Source: Actinoplanes palleronii
Lineage (GTDB): Bacteria; Actinomycetota; Actinomycetes; Mycobacteriales; Micromonosporaceae
DNA: 36,992 nucleotides
NCBI RefSeq assembly: GCF_016862315.1
Contig: NZ_BOMS01000183.1
Coordinates: 1 to 36,992 of the forward strand
Direction of reading: 5' to 3'
Shown here: positions 22,135 to 30,192 of the stretch, one piece after another
Layout of the letters: every line of letters begins with the position of its first letter
Numbering within the stretch: position 1 is the stretch's first letter
Translations under genes and position numbers: made by a program
Notes under the pieces: generated by a model
Database searches by the model: none
What the model saw: only the letters and a program-made list of their open reading frames with translations
Told to the model about the DNA's origin: nothing

Positions 22135-24432
22135 ATGTATGCACTCGGCATCGATCTAGGAACCACCTACACCGCCGCGGCGGTCTGGCGCGCCGACCAC
22201 GCCGAGATCGCCTCGCTGGGCAGCCGCTCGGCCGCCATTCCCACGGTCGTGCTGCTGCGCGCCGACGAGACGTTCCTGACCGGCGAGAGCGCCAGCCGCC
22301 GCGGGCTGAGCGAACCGCACCGGGTCGCCCGCGAGTTCAAACGGCGCCTGGGCGACCCCACCCCGATCCTGCTCGGCGGGGTGCCGCACTCCGCCGAGTC
22401 GCTGATGGCCCGGGTGCTGCGGGCCGTGGTCGACGAGGTGTCGGCGCGGGAGGGCAGCGGACCGGCCGCGATCTGCGTGTCGCACCCGGCGAACTGGGGA
22501 CCGTACAAGACCGACCTGATGCAGCAGGTGATCCGGCTGGCCGGCATCGAGCAGAAGGTGCAGCTGACCACCGAACCGCAGGCCGCGGCGGTCTTCTACG
22601 CCCAGCAGCAGCGGCTGGAACCGGGCGCCACGGTCGCCGTCTACGACCTCGGCGGCGGCACGTTCGACGCGGCGGTGCTGCGCAAGACCCCGGACGGCTT
22701 CGAGCTGATCGGGCAGCCGGAGGGGATCGAACGCCTCGGTGGCATCGACTTCGACGCCGCGATCTTCGCGCACGTGGCCGGGGCGCTCGGCGGGGCGCTG
22801 GACGACCTCGACGAGGACGACCCCGCGGTGATCGCCGCGGTCGCCCGGCTGCGGGAGGAGTGCGTGCAGGCCAAGGAGGCGCTGTCGGCCGACACCGACG
22901 CGACGATCCCGGTGCTGCTGCCGAACCTCAGCACCGAGGTACGGCTGACCCGCTCCGAGCTGGAGTCGATGGTCCGGCCGGTGCTGCACGGGTCGATCGA
23001 GGCGTTGCGCCGGGCGATCCGGTCGGCCGGCACCGAACCGGCCGAGCTGCACTCGGTGCTGCTGGTGGGCGGGTCGTCGCGGATCCCGCTGATCGCGCAG
23101 ATGGTCGGATCGGAGCTGGGGCGGCCGGTGGCGGTGGACGCTCATCCGAAGCATGCGGTGGCACTCGGTGCGGCGTGGCAGGCCGGGGCCGCGATCACCA
23201 AGGCGGCCGGGGCGCCGGCGCTGCCGCCCGCGGTGGATCCGTGGGCGACCGGGGCGGCTGCCGCGGTGGGCGCGGCCGCGGGCGCGGGGGTGCCGCCGCA
23301 GTCCGTCCCGACGCAGTCCATTCCGCAGCAGGCCACTCCGGCGCAGACCAGTCCCGCGCAGACCGGCGCGGCGCAAAGCGGCCCGGCGCACAACGGCCCG
23401 GCGCACAACGGCCCGGCGCAGGCCGGGTCCTCGCCGACGGCACCGCTGCACACCGGAGCCACCCACGGCACGCCGATGCAGGCCGGAGCCGGGCAGGCCG
23501 GCGCCCCGCAGGCCGGAGCCCCGCAGACCGGGCCAGGCGTTGCCGGGGCGCGGGCGTCGGCGCGGGTCGAGCCGACCGTCATCCTCCCGCCGACCTCCGG
23601 CACCGCGACCCGGCCGGTCTCCGGCGCACCCGCTGCCGGCGGACCGGGCACGCCCCGAGCCGGCGGCAGCGGCAGCGCGACCGTCGGCGCGGCGGCTGCC
23701 GGCGCGGCAACGGTCGGCGCGGCCCGGAGCACCGGCCGCCCGGCCGGCCCGCCGCCGAAAACACCGACCGCACCCGGCAAAAGCGGCAGAAACGGCAACG
23801 GCGGCGGCGGCGGCGGCAGAAAAGCCCGCGGCCCGATCCTGGTAGCCGCCGCGGTCGCCGTAGTCCTGGCCGGCGTCACCGGCACCGCCTGGGCCATGGG
23901 CGCCTTCGACAGCAAGGACAGCCCCAGTACTCCCACCGCCGCCGGCCTCCAGCACAGCCAGCAGCACAGCTCCTCGCCCGGCACCACGAACGGCACCACG
24001 AACGGCACCGCGACCAGCCCGGCCACCACCGCGGTACCCGCCGACGAGGCGTGCACCGACCAGATGAAGCGGAGCACCCGCTGGGTCTGCCTCACCCGGG
24101 CCACCATCCGGGACGGCAAGTTCACCCTCTGGTACGACGCGGAGTGGAACGGCGTCCCCGCCGACACCGAGAAGGGCTTCCACCTGCACATCTACGGCGG
24201 CGACGGGCAGCACCCGGACGAGTCGACGATGGGCAGCCAGGCGACCGCGCACGGCAAGTACTACTACGAGGACAAGGAGCCCTCGATCCGGCGGGTCACC
24301 GACTCGGACTACGAGGCGGTCGGCAACGCCACCAAGGTCTGCGCCCGGATCGCCAAGACCGGTCACGGGATGGTCCGCGCGGCCGACGGCAGCTACCACA
24401 CCGGTAACTGCATCCCGATCAAGCGCGAGTGA
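22135..24432 (+). CDS. Membrane-anchored Hsp70-like ATPase with extracytoplasmic domain
   Basis: 765 residues. Residues 1-350 are an Hsp70/actin-fold ATPase: phosphate-1 loop GIDLGTTYTA (5-14), FKRRLG with the catalytic-type Lys, phosphate-2 DLGGGTFD (171-178), and adenosine loop VGGSSRIPL (311-319). No substrate-binding beta-sandwich follows. Residues 351-563 are Pro/Ala/Gly/Gln low complexity. A Gly/Lys-rich stop-transfer start precedes a TM helix at about 566-591 (GPILVAAAVAVVLAG). Residues 592-765 lie outside and hold a compact domain with four Cys (EACTDQ, RWVCLT, KVCARI, GNCIPI) that could form two disulfides. It ends 14 bp inside the convergent MFS gene. I infer an ATPase whose state is coupled to an envelope sensor or binding domain. 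Confidence 0.85.
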   Translation: MYALGIDLGTTYTAAAVWRADHAEIASLGSRSAAIPTVVLLRADETFLTGESASRRGLSEPHRVAREFKRRLGDPTPILLGGVPHSAESLMARVLRAVVDEVSAREGSGPAAICVSHPANWGPYKTDLMQQVIRLAGIEQKVQLTTEPQAAAVFYAQQQRLEPGATVAVYDLGGGTFDAAVLRKTPDGFELIGQPEGIERLGGIDFDAAIFAHVAGALGGALDDLDEDDPAVIAAVARLREECVQAKEALSADTDATIPVLLPNLSTEVRLTRSELESMVRPVLHGSIEALRRAIRSAGTEPAELHSVLLVGGSSRIPLIAQMVGSELGRPVAVDAHPKHAVALGAAWQAGAAITKAAGAPALPPAVDPWATGAAAAVGAAAGAGVPPQSVPTQSIPQQATPAQTSPAQTGAAQSGPAHNGPAHNGPAQAGSSPTAPLHTGATHGTPMQAGAGQAGAPQAGAPQTGPGVAGARASARVEPTVILPPTSGTATRPVSGAPAAGGPGTPRAGGSGSATVGAAAAGAATVGAARSTGRPAGPPPKTPTAPGKSGRNGNGGGGGGRKARGPILVAAAVAVVLAGVTGTAWAMGAFDSKDSPSTPTAAGLQHSQQHSSSPGTTNGTTNGTATSPATTAVPADEACTDQMKRSTRWVCLTRATIRDGKFTLWYDAEWNGVPADTEKGFHLHIYGGDGQHPDESTMGSQATAHGKYYYEDKEPSIRRVTDSDYEAVGNATKVCARIAKTGHGMVRAADGSYHTGNCIPIKRE

Positions 24433-25852
24433 CCGCCAGCTCGGCCGGTGCCGCCACGGTGGGGACCTTGGCGGCCCGGTCGATGAAGAGCAGCACGAGC
24501 AGGCCACCGATCGCGAAGACGGCCGCGCCCAGGGCGTAGCTGAGTTCGTACGCATGCTCGGTCGGCAGTGACACCGCGCCCACCTGGCGCGTCTGCGCGG
24601 CCAGAATCGTGATCACCAGCGCGCTGCCGATCGTGCCGCCGACGGTCCGCATGATCGAGTTCACCGAGTTGGCGATCCCGGTCTCGGCCGGCTGCACGTG
24701 GCTGACCAGCAGGGCCGGCATCGCCGCGTACGCCATCGCGATCGCACAGCTGGCCACCACGAACGCGGCGATCGTCTCGCCCCGGTTGTCGTGCAGCAGC
24801 GCCAGCGACGCCATGCCCACCGCGGCCAGCCCGCAGGCCAGTACGAGCACCACGCGCGGCCCGACCCGCCCGATCAGCGCACCGGCGAGCGGGCCCATCA
24901 CCACGCTCGCCGCCGCGCCCGGCAGCAGGAAGATCAGGCTGGTCTCCAGCACCGTCGCACTGAACCCGAACCCGGTGTACTCCCGCGGGCTCTGCACGAA
25001 ATAGCTGGTGGCCAGCTGCAGCGCGAACATCGCGAAGCCGACCGCCATCGAGGCCAGGTTGGCGACCAGAATCGGACGGTGCCGCAGCATCTCCACCGAC
25101 ACCAGCGGCGCCTCGGTGCGGCGCTGCAGGAAGTAGAAGCCGACCAGGATGATCACCGCGGCGGCGAAGAGCACCAGCACCCGCGGCGAGGTCCAGCCCC
25201 AGCTGTGCCCCTGCGAGATCGGCAGCAGCAGGCTGACCAGCCCGGCGGAGAGCACGATCGCGCCCAGTACGTCGACCCGGCCACCGCCGCCGGCCCGCCG
25301 CGGCAGGGTCAGCGCGAGAGCCAGCGCGATCGCGCTCACCAGCGCGCACAGCCAGAAGATCCGCCGGTAGTCGGCGTCACCCTGGGTGAGCAGGCCGGAG
25401 GCGACGAGCGCGACACCGCCGCCGACACCGAGCGTCGAGGCGACCACGGCCATGTTGTGGGTGAGCTTGTGCGGCGGGAGTTCGTGGCGCAGCAGGCTCA
25501 TACCGAGCGGGAACAGGCCGAAGCTGGTGCCCTGCAGCACCCGCGCGACGATCAGCCAGTGGATGTCGTGCACGGTCGCGGCGAGCAGGCTGCCGGCCAG
25601 GGTGGCGATCAGCGTGCCGATGAACACCGGCTTGATGCCGAGGACGTGGCCGAGCCGGCCGAGCAGCGGGGTGCAGGCGGACGCGGCGAGCAGCGTCGCG
25701 GTGGACACCCAGCCGACCGTGGTGGCGTCGGCGCCGAGCTGCTGGGCGATCTGCGGCAGCACCGGGACCGGAATGGATTGGATCAGCGAGAGCAGGAAGC
25801 TCGCGGCCGCGGCGGCGAGGAGCAGCAGCCGGGGGCGTACGGGTTGGTTCAC
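24419..25852 (-). CDS. DHA2-type MFS multidrug exporter
   Basis: 477 residues from GTG 25852. The frame runs on to 26065, but that extension lies inside the TnpB element and is rejected. There are about 14 hydrophobic helices, as in the drug:H+ antiporter-2 (EmrB/QacA) group: LLLLAAAAASFLLSLIQSIP with IPVLP, then GWVSTATLLAASACTPLLGR and LGHVLGIKPVF (motif A region), and GTIGSALVITILAAQ in the C half. A TAGTCT box ends 7 nt before the GTG, suggesting a leaderless message. The likely regulator is the TetR gene at 27484, now separated by the insertion. Confidence 0.86.
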   Translation of the reverse strand: MNQPVRPRLLLLAAAAASFLLSLIQSIPVPVLPQIAQQLGADATTVGWVSTATLLAASACTPLLGRLGHVLGIKPVFIGTLIATLAGSLLAATVHDIHWLIVARVLQGTSFGLFPLGMSLLRHELPPHKLTHNMAVVASTLGVGGGVALVASGLLTQGDADYRRIFWLCALVSAIALALALTLPRRAGGGGRVDVLGAIVLSAGLVSLLLPISQGHSWGWTSPRVLVLFAAAVIILVGFYFLQRRTEAPLVSVEMLRHRPILVANLASMAVGFAMFALQLATSYFVQSPREYTGFGFSATVLETSLIFLLPGAAASVVMGPLAGALIGRVGPRVVLVLACGLAAVGMASLALLHDNRGETIAAFVVASCAIAMAYAAMPALLVSHVQPAETGIANSVNSIMRTVGGTIGSALVITILAAQTRQVGAVSLPTEHAYELSYALGAAVFAIGGLLVLLFIDRAAKVPTVAAPAELAVTRA

Positions 25853-25859
25853 GAGCGAT

Positions 25860-25911
25860 AGACTAGGCCGCAAAGTCGACGCGGTGTCGAGAAATCTGGT
25901 CGACGCGTCGA
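25860..25911 (-). promoter_or_regulatory. MFS promoter with two palindromic operator candidates
   Basis: On the minus strand, TCGACA (25890-25885) and TAGTCT (25865-25860) are separated by 19 bp. An inverted repeat TCGAC-N5-GTCGA at 25876-25890 covers the -35 box. A second perfect 12-bp palindrome TCGACGCGTCGA lies at 25900-25911. Repeated TCGAC half-sites fit a TetR-type dimer, presumably the product of the gene at 27484. Confidence 0.55.
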
Positions 25912-25919
25912 TGATCACA

Positions 25920-26060
25920 GCGAGGGACACTGGAAACTTAACGACGCCCCACGGCTGGAGCCATGGAGCTTCCTCCCTGTTGGGCAGGGATTCCCAGCTC
26001 GGACCGCACCGATCCCCGGTCCCGGAAGGAGGCGATCTGATGTCTGATGTCGTCGGCACT
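25920..26060 (-). ncRNA. Candidate TnpB guide (omega/re) RNA region
   Basis: In known TnpB elements the guide-RNA scaffold overlaps the 3' end of tnpB and runs to the right end, with the guide copied from flanking DNA. Here the hairpins at 25974-25990 and 25949-25966 lie at that position on the tnpB strand. The guide would be the bases just past about 25937, reading toward the MFS operator. This is position and structure only; the 5' end and guide boundary are not determined. Confidence 0.35.
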
Positions 26061-27240
26061 GGCACGGTCGCGTTCAGCCGTGGCGAGGATCGTCCTCGCG
26101 GCGTTGCGATCGCGGTCTGCGGTGTAGCCGCAGGCCGCGCACTCGAAGATGCGTATACCCAGTCCGAGGCGTTCCTTGGTTCTCGTACCGCACTCGGAGC
26201 AGGTCATGGTCGTGTAGGCGGGCGGCACCAGCACCACCTTCCGGCCCGCCCGCACACCCAGATAGATGAGATTCCGCTTACACGCCCCGATTGCCGCGTC
26301 GGCGGCCTTCCGGGCCATTCGAGACTTGGCCAGGAACTTGGGCTTGAAGTCCTCGACCGCGATCAACGCGTGATGGTCGACCACCCGTTTCGCCCAGGCG
26401 CGGGCATCGTGGGTGTTCTGCCGGGCCGCCCTCTTCTCGATCCGGGCGGCCTGCCGTTTGGCACTCAGGTAACCCTTCGATGGTGCTTGGCCCTTCGGCC
26501 GGTGTCGGCGGGCCATCTTGCGCTGGGCCTTGGCGCGCTCGGCGGCGCAGCGTTTGCGATGACCCAGGTGCGGCAGATCAAACGCGGGATCAGAGGTGGT
26601 CGCGGTGGTCTTCACGCCCCAGTCGACGCCGATCCCTGGCAGATCCGCCTCGGGCACGTCAGTGCGCTCGCGGCGGACCACGAACGACACGTACCAATGA
26701 CCGAGGTTGTCGCGGTAGACGCGCACACTGGTTGGCTCGGACGGCAACTCCCGGGACCAGACCACCGGGACAACGATCTTCCCCGGCAAACACAACCGGC
26801 CATCCTTGATCCGGAAACCCCGCGTGGTGTACTCCAGACTCGGCGGCGCCGTCTTCGACTTCTTCGGCTTCGGCCGGCCCCGACCTTCGACCTTGAACGA
26901 GGCGCCCAGGGCGGTCATGTAGGTACGCAACGTCTGTTGCTGCGCAACCTGCGAACCGTCACGCAACCAGACATTGTCGGCTCGGGCCCCGGTCAACAGT
27001 TTCGACAGCCTGCACACAGTAGGCCTACGGCCTGCCTGCTGCTGGTGCACCGCTTCGTTCCACAACCAGCGGCAACTGCCCCACTCGGCAAGCAGCGCCG
27101 CCTGCGCCTGGCGGCCGGGCCGCAGGCGGAACGTGTATCGCACTGTCTCCGTGGACACGCCGAGCAAAGTACCGCTAAAAACTGGACGATTCCTGTACGC
27201 GCGACATCTAGTCGATCGACAACGCCTCCTATCTTGTCAT
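25934..27240 (-). mobile_element. TnpB-only IS200/IS605-like element (boundaries approximate)
   Basis: A single intact tnpB without tnpA, followed in its own orientation by two hairpins: TCCCTG-TTGGG-CAGGGA at 25974-25990 and CCACGGCT-GG-AGCCATGG at 25949-25966 (with one G-U pair in the minus-strand RNA). This is the usual arrangement of the right end. The element separates a divergent MFS/TetR pair. The right end is probably near 25934-25940. The left end is not resolved and could lie anywhere between about 27170 and 27460. Without tnpA it would need a transposase in trans. Confidence 0.6.
25938..27143 (-). CDS. tnpB: TnpB RNA-guided nuclease, IS200/IS605 family
   Basis: 401 residues from GTG 27143 (GGAG just upstream; protein begins VRYTFRLRPG). 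A TTG at 27167 adds 8 residues. Numbering from that longer form: RuvC-I GVDWGVKT with Asp182, RuvC-II LIAVEDFKP with Glu272, zinc ribbon CSEC (323-326) and CAAC (343-346), and RuvC-III DRDRNAARTI with Asp353. All catalytic and zinc residues are present, so it may be active. TnpB proteins cut DNA next to a short motif, guided by an RNA made from the element's right end. The last residues (LGIPAQQGGSS) are read from the hairpin region itself. Confidence 0.9.
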   Translation of the reverse strand: MRYTFRLRPGRQAQAALLAEWGSCRWLWNEAVHQQQAGRRPTVCRLSKLLTGARADNVWLRDGSQVAQQQTLRTYMTALGASFKVEGRGRPKPKKSKTAPPSLEYTTRGFRIKDGRLCLPGKIVVPVVWSRELPSEPTSVRVYRDNLGHWYVSFVVRRERTDVPEADLPGIGVDWGVKTTATTSDPAFDLPHLGHRKRCAAERAKAQRKMARRHRPKGQAPSKGYLSAKRQAARIEKRAARQNTHDARAWAKRVVDHHALIAVEDFKPKFLAKSRMARKAADAAIGACKRNLIYLGVRAGRKVVLVPPAYTTMTCSECGTRTKERLGLGIRIFECAACGYTADRDRNAARTILATAERDRASADDIRHQIASFRDRGSVRSELGIPAQQGGSSMAPAVGRR

Positions 27241-27483
27241 TGCTTCTTGACCCGCCAGCCCCGGATACCACTGCGCCAGCATCCAAACCGAGTTCAACGA
27301 CCCACTGAACCAGTTCAATCAGCGCCGGCGCCTCGGCGCCACCCACCGGCGGCACAACCCTGGAGCAATCAAGCAGCACGCCGAAACAACCCATCCGCAC
27401 GGACAGCGAACAGCTTGTCCCAGCCTGCGTCGCAGAAGCTCGATTCCTCCCATGACTAGGGGGTTTCCACGAAAGGAATGCTG
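27168..27483. other. Intergenic stretch before TetR, includes unresolved IS left end
   Basis: No gene is supported. It is less GC-rich than its surroundings near 27170-27250. It contains GTCGATCGAC (27211-27220, a 10-bp palindrome sharing TCGAC half-sites with the MFS operator candidates) and GGCGCC-TC-GGCGCC near 27328-27341. It ends in the ribosome site AAAGGA (27472-27477) for the TetR gene. TGGAAAC (25931-25937) and GTTTCCA (27463-27469) are inverted copies on either side of the element and could mark its limits or be chance. Confidence 0.4.
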
Positions 27484-28089
27484 ATGAGTCAGGTAACACC
27501 GTCGCGACGGCGGACCGGCCCGTCCAAGGGCGATCTCCGGGAGGCCGCGATCCTGCGGGTGGCGGGGCAGATGTTCGCCGACCGGTCGTACGACGCGGTC
27601 ACCATCGACGATCTGGCCTCGGGCGCGGGCATCTCGCGCACGAGTTTCTACTTCTACTTCCCGACCAAACCCGCCGTGCTCACCGCGCTGATGGCCCAGG
27701 TCTGGGACGAGCTGGCCGCCTCGCACGTGTGGTTCGACAGCTCCGGCCCGGCCCCCGAGCTGCTCCGCACCCAGCTGGGCATCTCGGCGCGGCTCTGGCG
27801 GGCGAATTCCGGCCTGCTGTCCTGCGCCGCGACCGCGCTGCCCTCCTCCGACCAGCTGCGCGACTTCGTCACCCAGGCCAAGACCCGCTACGACGAGCGC
27901 GCCGCCGCCAAGATCCGCCGCGACCAGGCCGCCGGCACGGCCACCACCGCGATCCCCGCCGAACGCCTCGCCGAGATGATCGCCGCCATCCGCGACGCCG
28001 AATACGCCAAGCTCGCCCACAAGACCGACGCCGAGCTCGACGCCACGGTCAACGACCTGGTCACCGCGATCCAACGGCTGGTCTACTGA
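27484..28089 (+). CDS. TetR-family regulator of the adjacent exporter
   Basis: 201 residues from ATG 27484, which has AAAGGA 6 nt upstream; ATG 27478 in the same frame is too close to that site. The helix-turn-helix is LREAAILRVAGQMFADRSYD, then TIDDLASGAGISRTSFYFYF with FPTKPAVL. The C-terminal domain is helical and of EthR-like type in length (TRYDERAAAKIRRDQAAGTA). If the tnpB element is removed, the gene is directly divergent from the MFS exporter, the standard layout for a drug-responsive repressor and its pump. Confidence 0.87.
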   Translation: MSQVTPSRRRTGPSKGDLREAAILRVAGQMFADRSYDAVTIDDLASGAGISRTSFYFYFPTKPAVLTALMAQVWDELAASHVWFDSSGPAPELLRTQLGISARLWRANSGLLSCAATALPSSDQLRDFVTQAKTRYDERAAAKIRRDQAAGTATTAIPAERLAEMIAAIRDAEYAKLAHKTDAELDATVNDLVTAIQRLVY

Positions 28090-28102
28090 CCGCTTTTCAT
28101 AC

Positions 28103-28448
28103 GGTACGAACAATCCAGCGCCCGCCCGTAGGCTACGAGCCGAGTCCCGCCCGTGAGGCGAACGCGAGACCGCGAAACTCCCGGCCGAAGCGCGCGTCCC
28201 GGCCCCGGCTGGCCTCCAGGGGTGCCTCCACACCCTCGAGACACCCCTCACCACCAGCCGGGGCCCGGAAGCATGCCGCGGTTCCGATGCCGGCTGGTTG
28301 CCAGGGGTGTGTCCGGGTGCTTGAGACACCCCTCAGGACCAGCCGGGGTCGGGGGGCGCGCTGCGGTCCGGGGCGGGCGCGGTGTCGCGGTGGCCTCACG
28401 GGCGGGACTCGGCTCGTAGCCTACGGACGAGCGCTCCGTAGTCGTACC
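28103..28448. repeat. Very large inverted repeat between convergent genes
   Basis: A 34-bp perfect inverted repeat: 28126-28159 (CCGTAGGCTACGAGCC onward) against 28393-28426. Outside it, GGTACGA (28103-28109) pairs with TCGTACC (28442-28448). Inside, the arms remain similar for roughly 80 more bases, and two 53-nt hairpins occupy the centre. It fills the gap between a plus-strand TetR gene and a minus-strand histidine kinase gene. It could be a bidirectional terminator or a MITE-like element; no transposase or clear target duplication is seen. Confidence 0.85.
28207..28344. repeat. Two copies of the 53-nt hairpin repeat, 85-bp period
   Basis: Copies at 28207-28259 and 28292-28344. Each starts GGCTGG and ends CCAGCC, with an inner pair AGGGGTG / CACCCCT and a short variable loop. 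The 32-nt spacer gives an 85-bp period. The same family, length and period recur at 36.6-36.93 kb. Confidence 0.88.
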
Positions 28449-28490
28449 AAGGAAAAATGCGCGGTCTCGCGCCGGCGCTGCAGCCGGGAG

Positions 28491-29495
28491 TCAAGCGGGG
28501 AGGCGGACCTCGAAGCGGCAGCCTCCGGTGATGTTGCCGGCCTGGACGCGGCCGCCGTGCGCTTCCACCAGGCCGCGGACGATCGCGAGGCCGAGACCGC
28601 CGCCGCCGGCGCCCTCCGGGGTGCGAGCGCGGGTGCCGCGGAACGCGACGTCGAACACCCGGGGCAGGTCCGCTTCCGGGATGCCGCCGCAGCTGTCCGA
28701 AACTGTCAACCACACCTCGCGCGCGTCGCGGCCGGCTTCGATCTGGATCGTGCCGTTCGCGGGGGTGTAGCGCACCGAGTTGGTCAGCAGGTTGCTGACG
28801 ATCCGGTTGAGTTCGGCGGCGCCGCCGGTGACCATCGGCCAGCGTTCACCGGCGGCCACCACCCGGATGCCGCGGCCGACGGCGAGCGGCGTGACGGCGG
28901 CGACCGCGTCCGAGACGATGTCGGCCAGCGGCAGGTCGGTCGGGGTGAGGCGGAGCGCGCCGGCGTGGATCCGGGACAGCTCGAACAGGTCGTCGACCAG
29001 GCTGCTCATCCGGTCGGTCTCGGCACCGATCCGCCGGTGGTACTCCGCGACGGTGCGCGGGTCGGCGACCACGCCGTCCTGCAGCGCCTCGGTCATCGCG
29101 CGCAGCCCGGCCAGCGGTGTGCGCAGGTCGTGCGACACCCAGGCGACCAGGTCACGGCGGCCCGCCTCCATCCGGCGTTCCTGCTCGCGGGCCTGCGCCG
29201 CCCAGACCGCGGCGGCCGCGAGCCGGCGCCCGAAGACGGTGCCGACGCCGAGGCTGACCACCGCCGAGGCGGCCACGGTGACCAGCACTACCTGCAAGTC
29301 GTGACCGGAAAGGAACATCAGTTGGGCGACCGTGCCGACCCCGGCCACGACCGCGGTCACGGTGATCGTCAGCAGCACGCAGACGTGCACGGTGATCGAT
29401 CGGCCGCGCAACAGCCGCAGCACGACCGCGCCGGCCAGGCCGACCACCGCGCCGGCGATCAGCGAGTAGAGGCCGATCAGCATCAGGTCACGCAC
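28491..29495 (-). CDS. Sensor histidine kinase (HisKA)
   Basis: 334 residues from GTG 29495, which overlaps the response-regulator stop by 8 bp; ATG 29483 is an alternative. There are three to four N-terminal TM helices (LIGLYSLIAGAVVGLAGAVV and onward) with almost no extracytoplasmic loop, so it may sense within the membrane. HisKA site VAWVSHDLRTPL with His122. ATPase boxes: NRIVSNLLTNSVRYTP (N), SDSCGGIPEADL (G1; Cys-Gly in place of the usual Asp-x-Gly variant), GGGGLGLAIVRGLVEAHGG (G2). It is last gene of the seven-gene unit and pairs with the OmpR-type regulator before it. Confidence 0.88.
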   Translation of the reverse strand: MRDLMLIGLYSLIAGAVVGLAGAVVLRLLRGRSITVHVCVLLTITVTAVVAGVGTVAQLMFLSGHDLQVVLVTVAASAVVSLGVGTVFGRRLAAAAVWAAQAREQERRMEAGRRDLVAWVSHDLRTPLAGLRAMTEALQDGVVADPRTVAEYHRRIGAETDRMSSLVDDLFELSRIHAGALRLTPTDLPLADIVSDAVAAVTPLAVGRGIRVVAAGERWPMVTGGAAELNRIVSNLLTNSVRYTPANGTIQIEAGRDAREVWLTVSDSCGGIPEADLPRVFDVAFRGTRARTPEGAGGGGLGLAIVRGLVEAHGGRVQAGNITGGCRFEVRLPA

Positions 29496-30186
29496 GGGCG
29501 GCCGGTTCGTACCGGTAGCCGACGCCCCACGCGGTGACCAGCCGGACCGGCGACGCCGGATCATCCTCGATCTTCTCGCGCAGCCGCCGCACGTGCACGG
29601 TGACGGTGGACTGGTCGCCGAACTGCCAGCCCCACACCCGGTCCAGCAGGTCGGCGCGGGACCAGGCCCGCGCCGGGTTCCGCAGCAGGAACTCCAGCAG
29701 GTCGAACTCGCGCACGGTCAGCGCGAGCGGCCGGCCGGTGCGTTCCGCGGTGCGCCGCCCGGTGTCCGCGACCAGGTCGCCGTCGCGGAGCAGAGCGGGG
29801 CGCGGTGGCGCGGCCGGCGCGGTGCGGCGCAGCACCGAGCGGACCCGCAGGGTGAGTTCGCGCGGGCTGAACGGCTTGGTCACGTAGTCGTCCGCGCCGA
29901 CCTCGAGACCGAGCACCCGATCACTTTCCTCGCCGAGCGCGGTGAGCATGACGACCGGCAGGCCCGGCTGGTCGCGCTGCAGCCGGCGGCACACCTCGAG
30001 ACCGTCCAGGCCGCCGAGCATCAGGTCGAGGACAACCAGATCCGGGCGTTCGGCGTCGACGGCGGCGAGCGCGGCGAGCCCGTCGGCGGCCAGCCGCACC
30101 CGGCAGCCGTCCTGCTCGAGATAGCGCCGGACGACGTCGCTGACGGTCGGGTCGTCGTCCACTACCAGCACTCGGTGGGTCACCAC
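29488..30186 (-). CDS. OmpR-family response regulator
   Basis: 232 residues from GTG 30186 (a second GTG is at 30183). Receiver domain: acidic pocket VVDDD (8-12), phosphoacceptor Asp54 in VVLDLMLGG, Thr82, Lys104 in VTKPFS. The C-terminal winged helix has LTVREFDLLEFLLRNPARAW, then TVTVHVRRLREKIEDDP and GVGYRYEP. It follows the small membrane protein gene by 6 bp and overlaps the kinase gene. It may control its own operon; direct repeats upstream of the operon are candidate sites. Confidence 0.9.
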   Translation of the reverse strand: MVTHRVLVVDDDPTVSDVVRRYLEQDGCRVRLAADGLAALAAVDAERPDLVVLDLMLGGLDGLEVCRRLQRDQPGLPVVMLTALGEESDRVLGLEVGADDYVTKPFSPRELTLRVRSVLRRTAPAAPPRPALLRDGDLVADTGRRTAERTGRPLALTVREFDLLEFLLRNPARAWSRADLLDRVWGWQFGDQSTVTVHVRRLREKIEDDPASPVRLVTAWGVGYRYEPAARA

Positions 30187-30192
30187 GGCAGG

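Noticed and set aside
25853..26065. N-terminal extension of the MFS exporter
   Set aside because: It reads back through the operators and the TnpB right end; GTG 25852 is at the first TM helix and next to a promoter.
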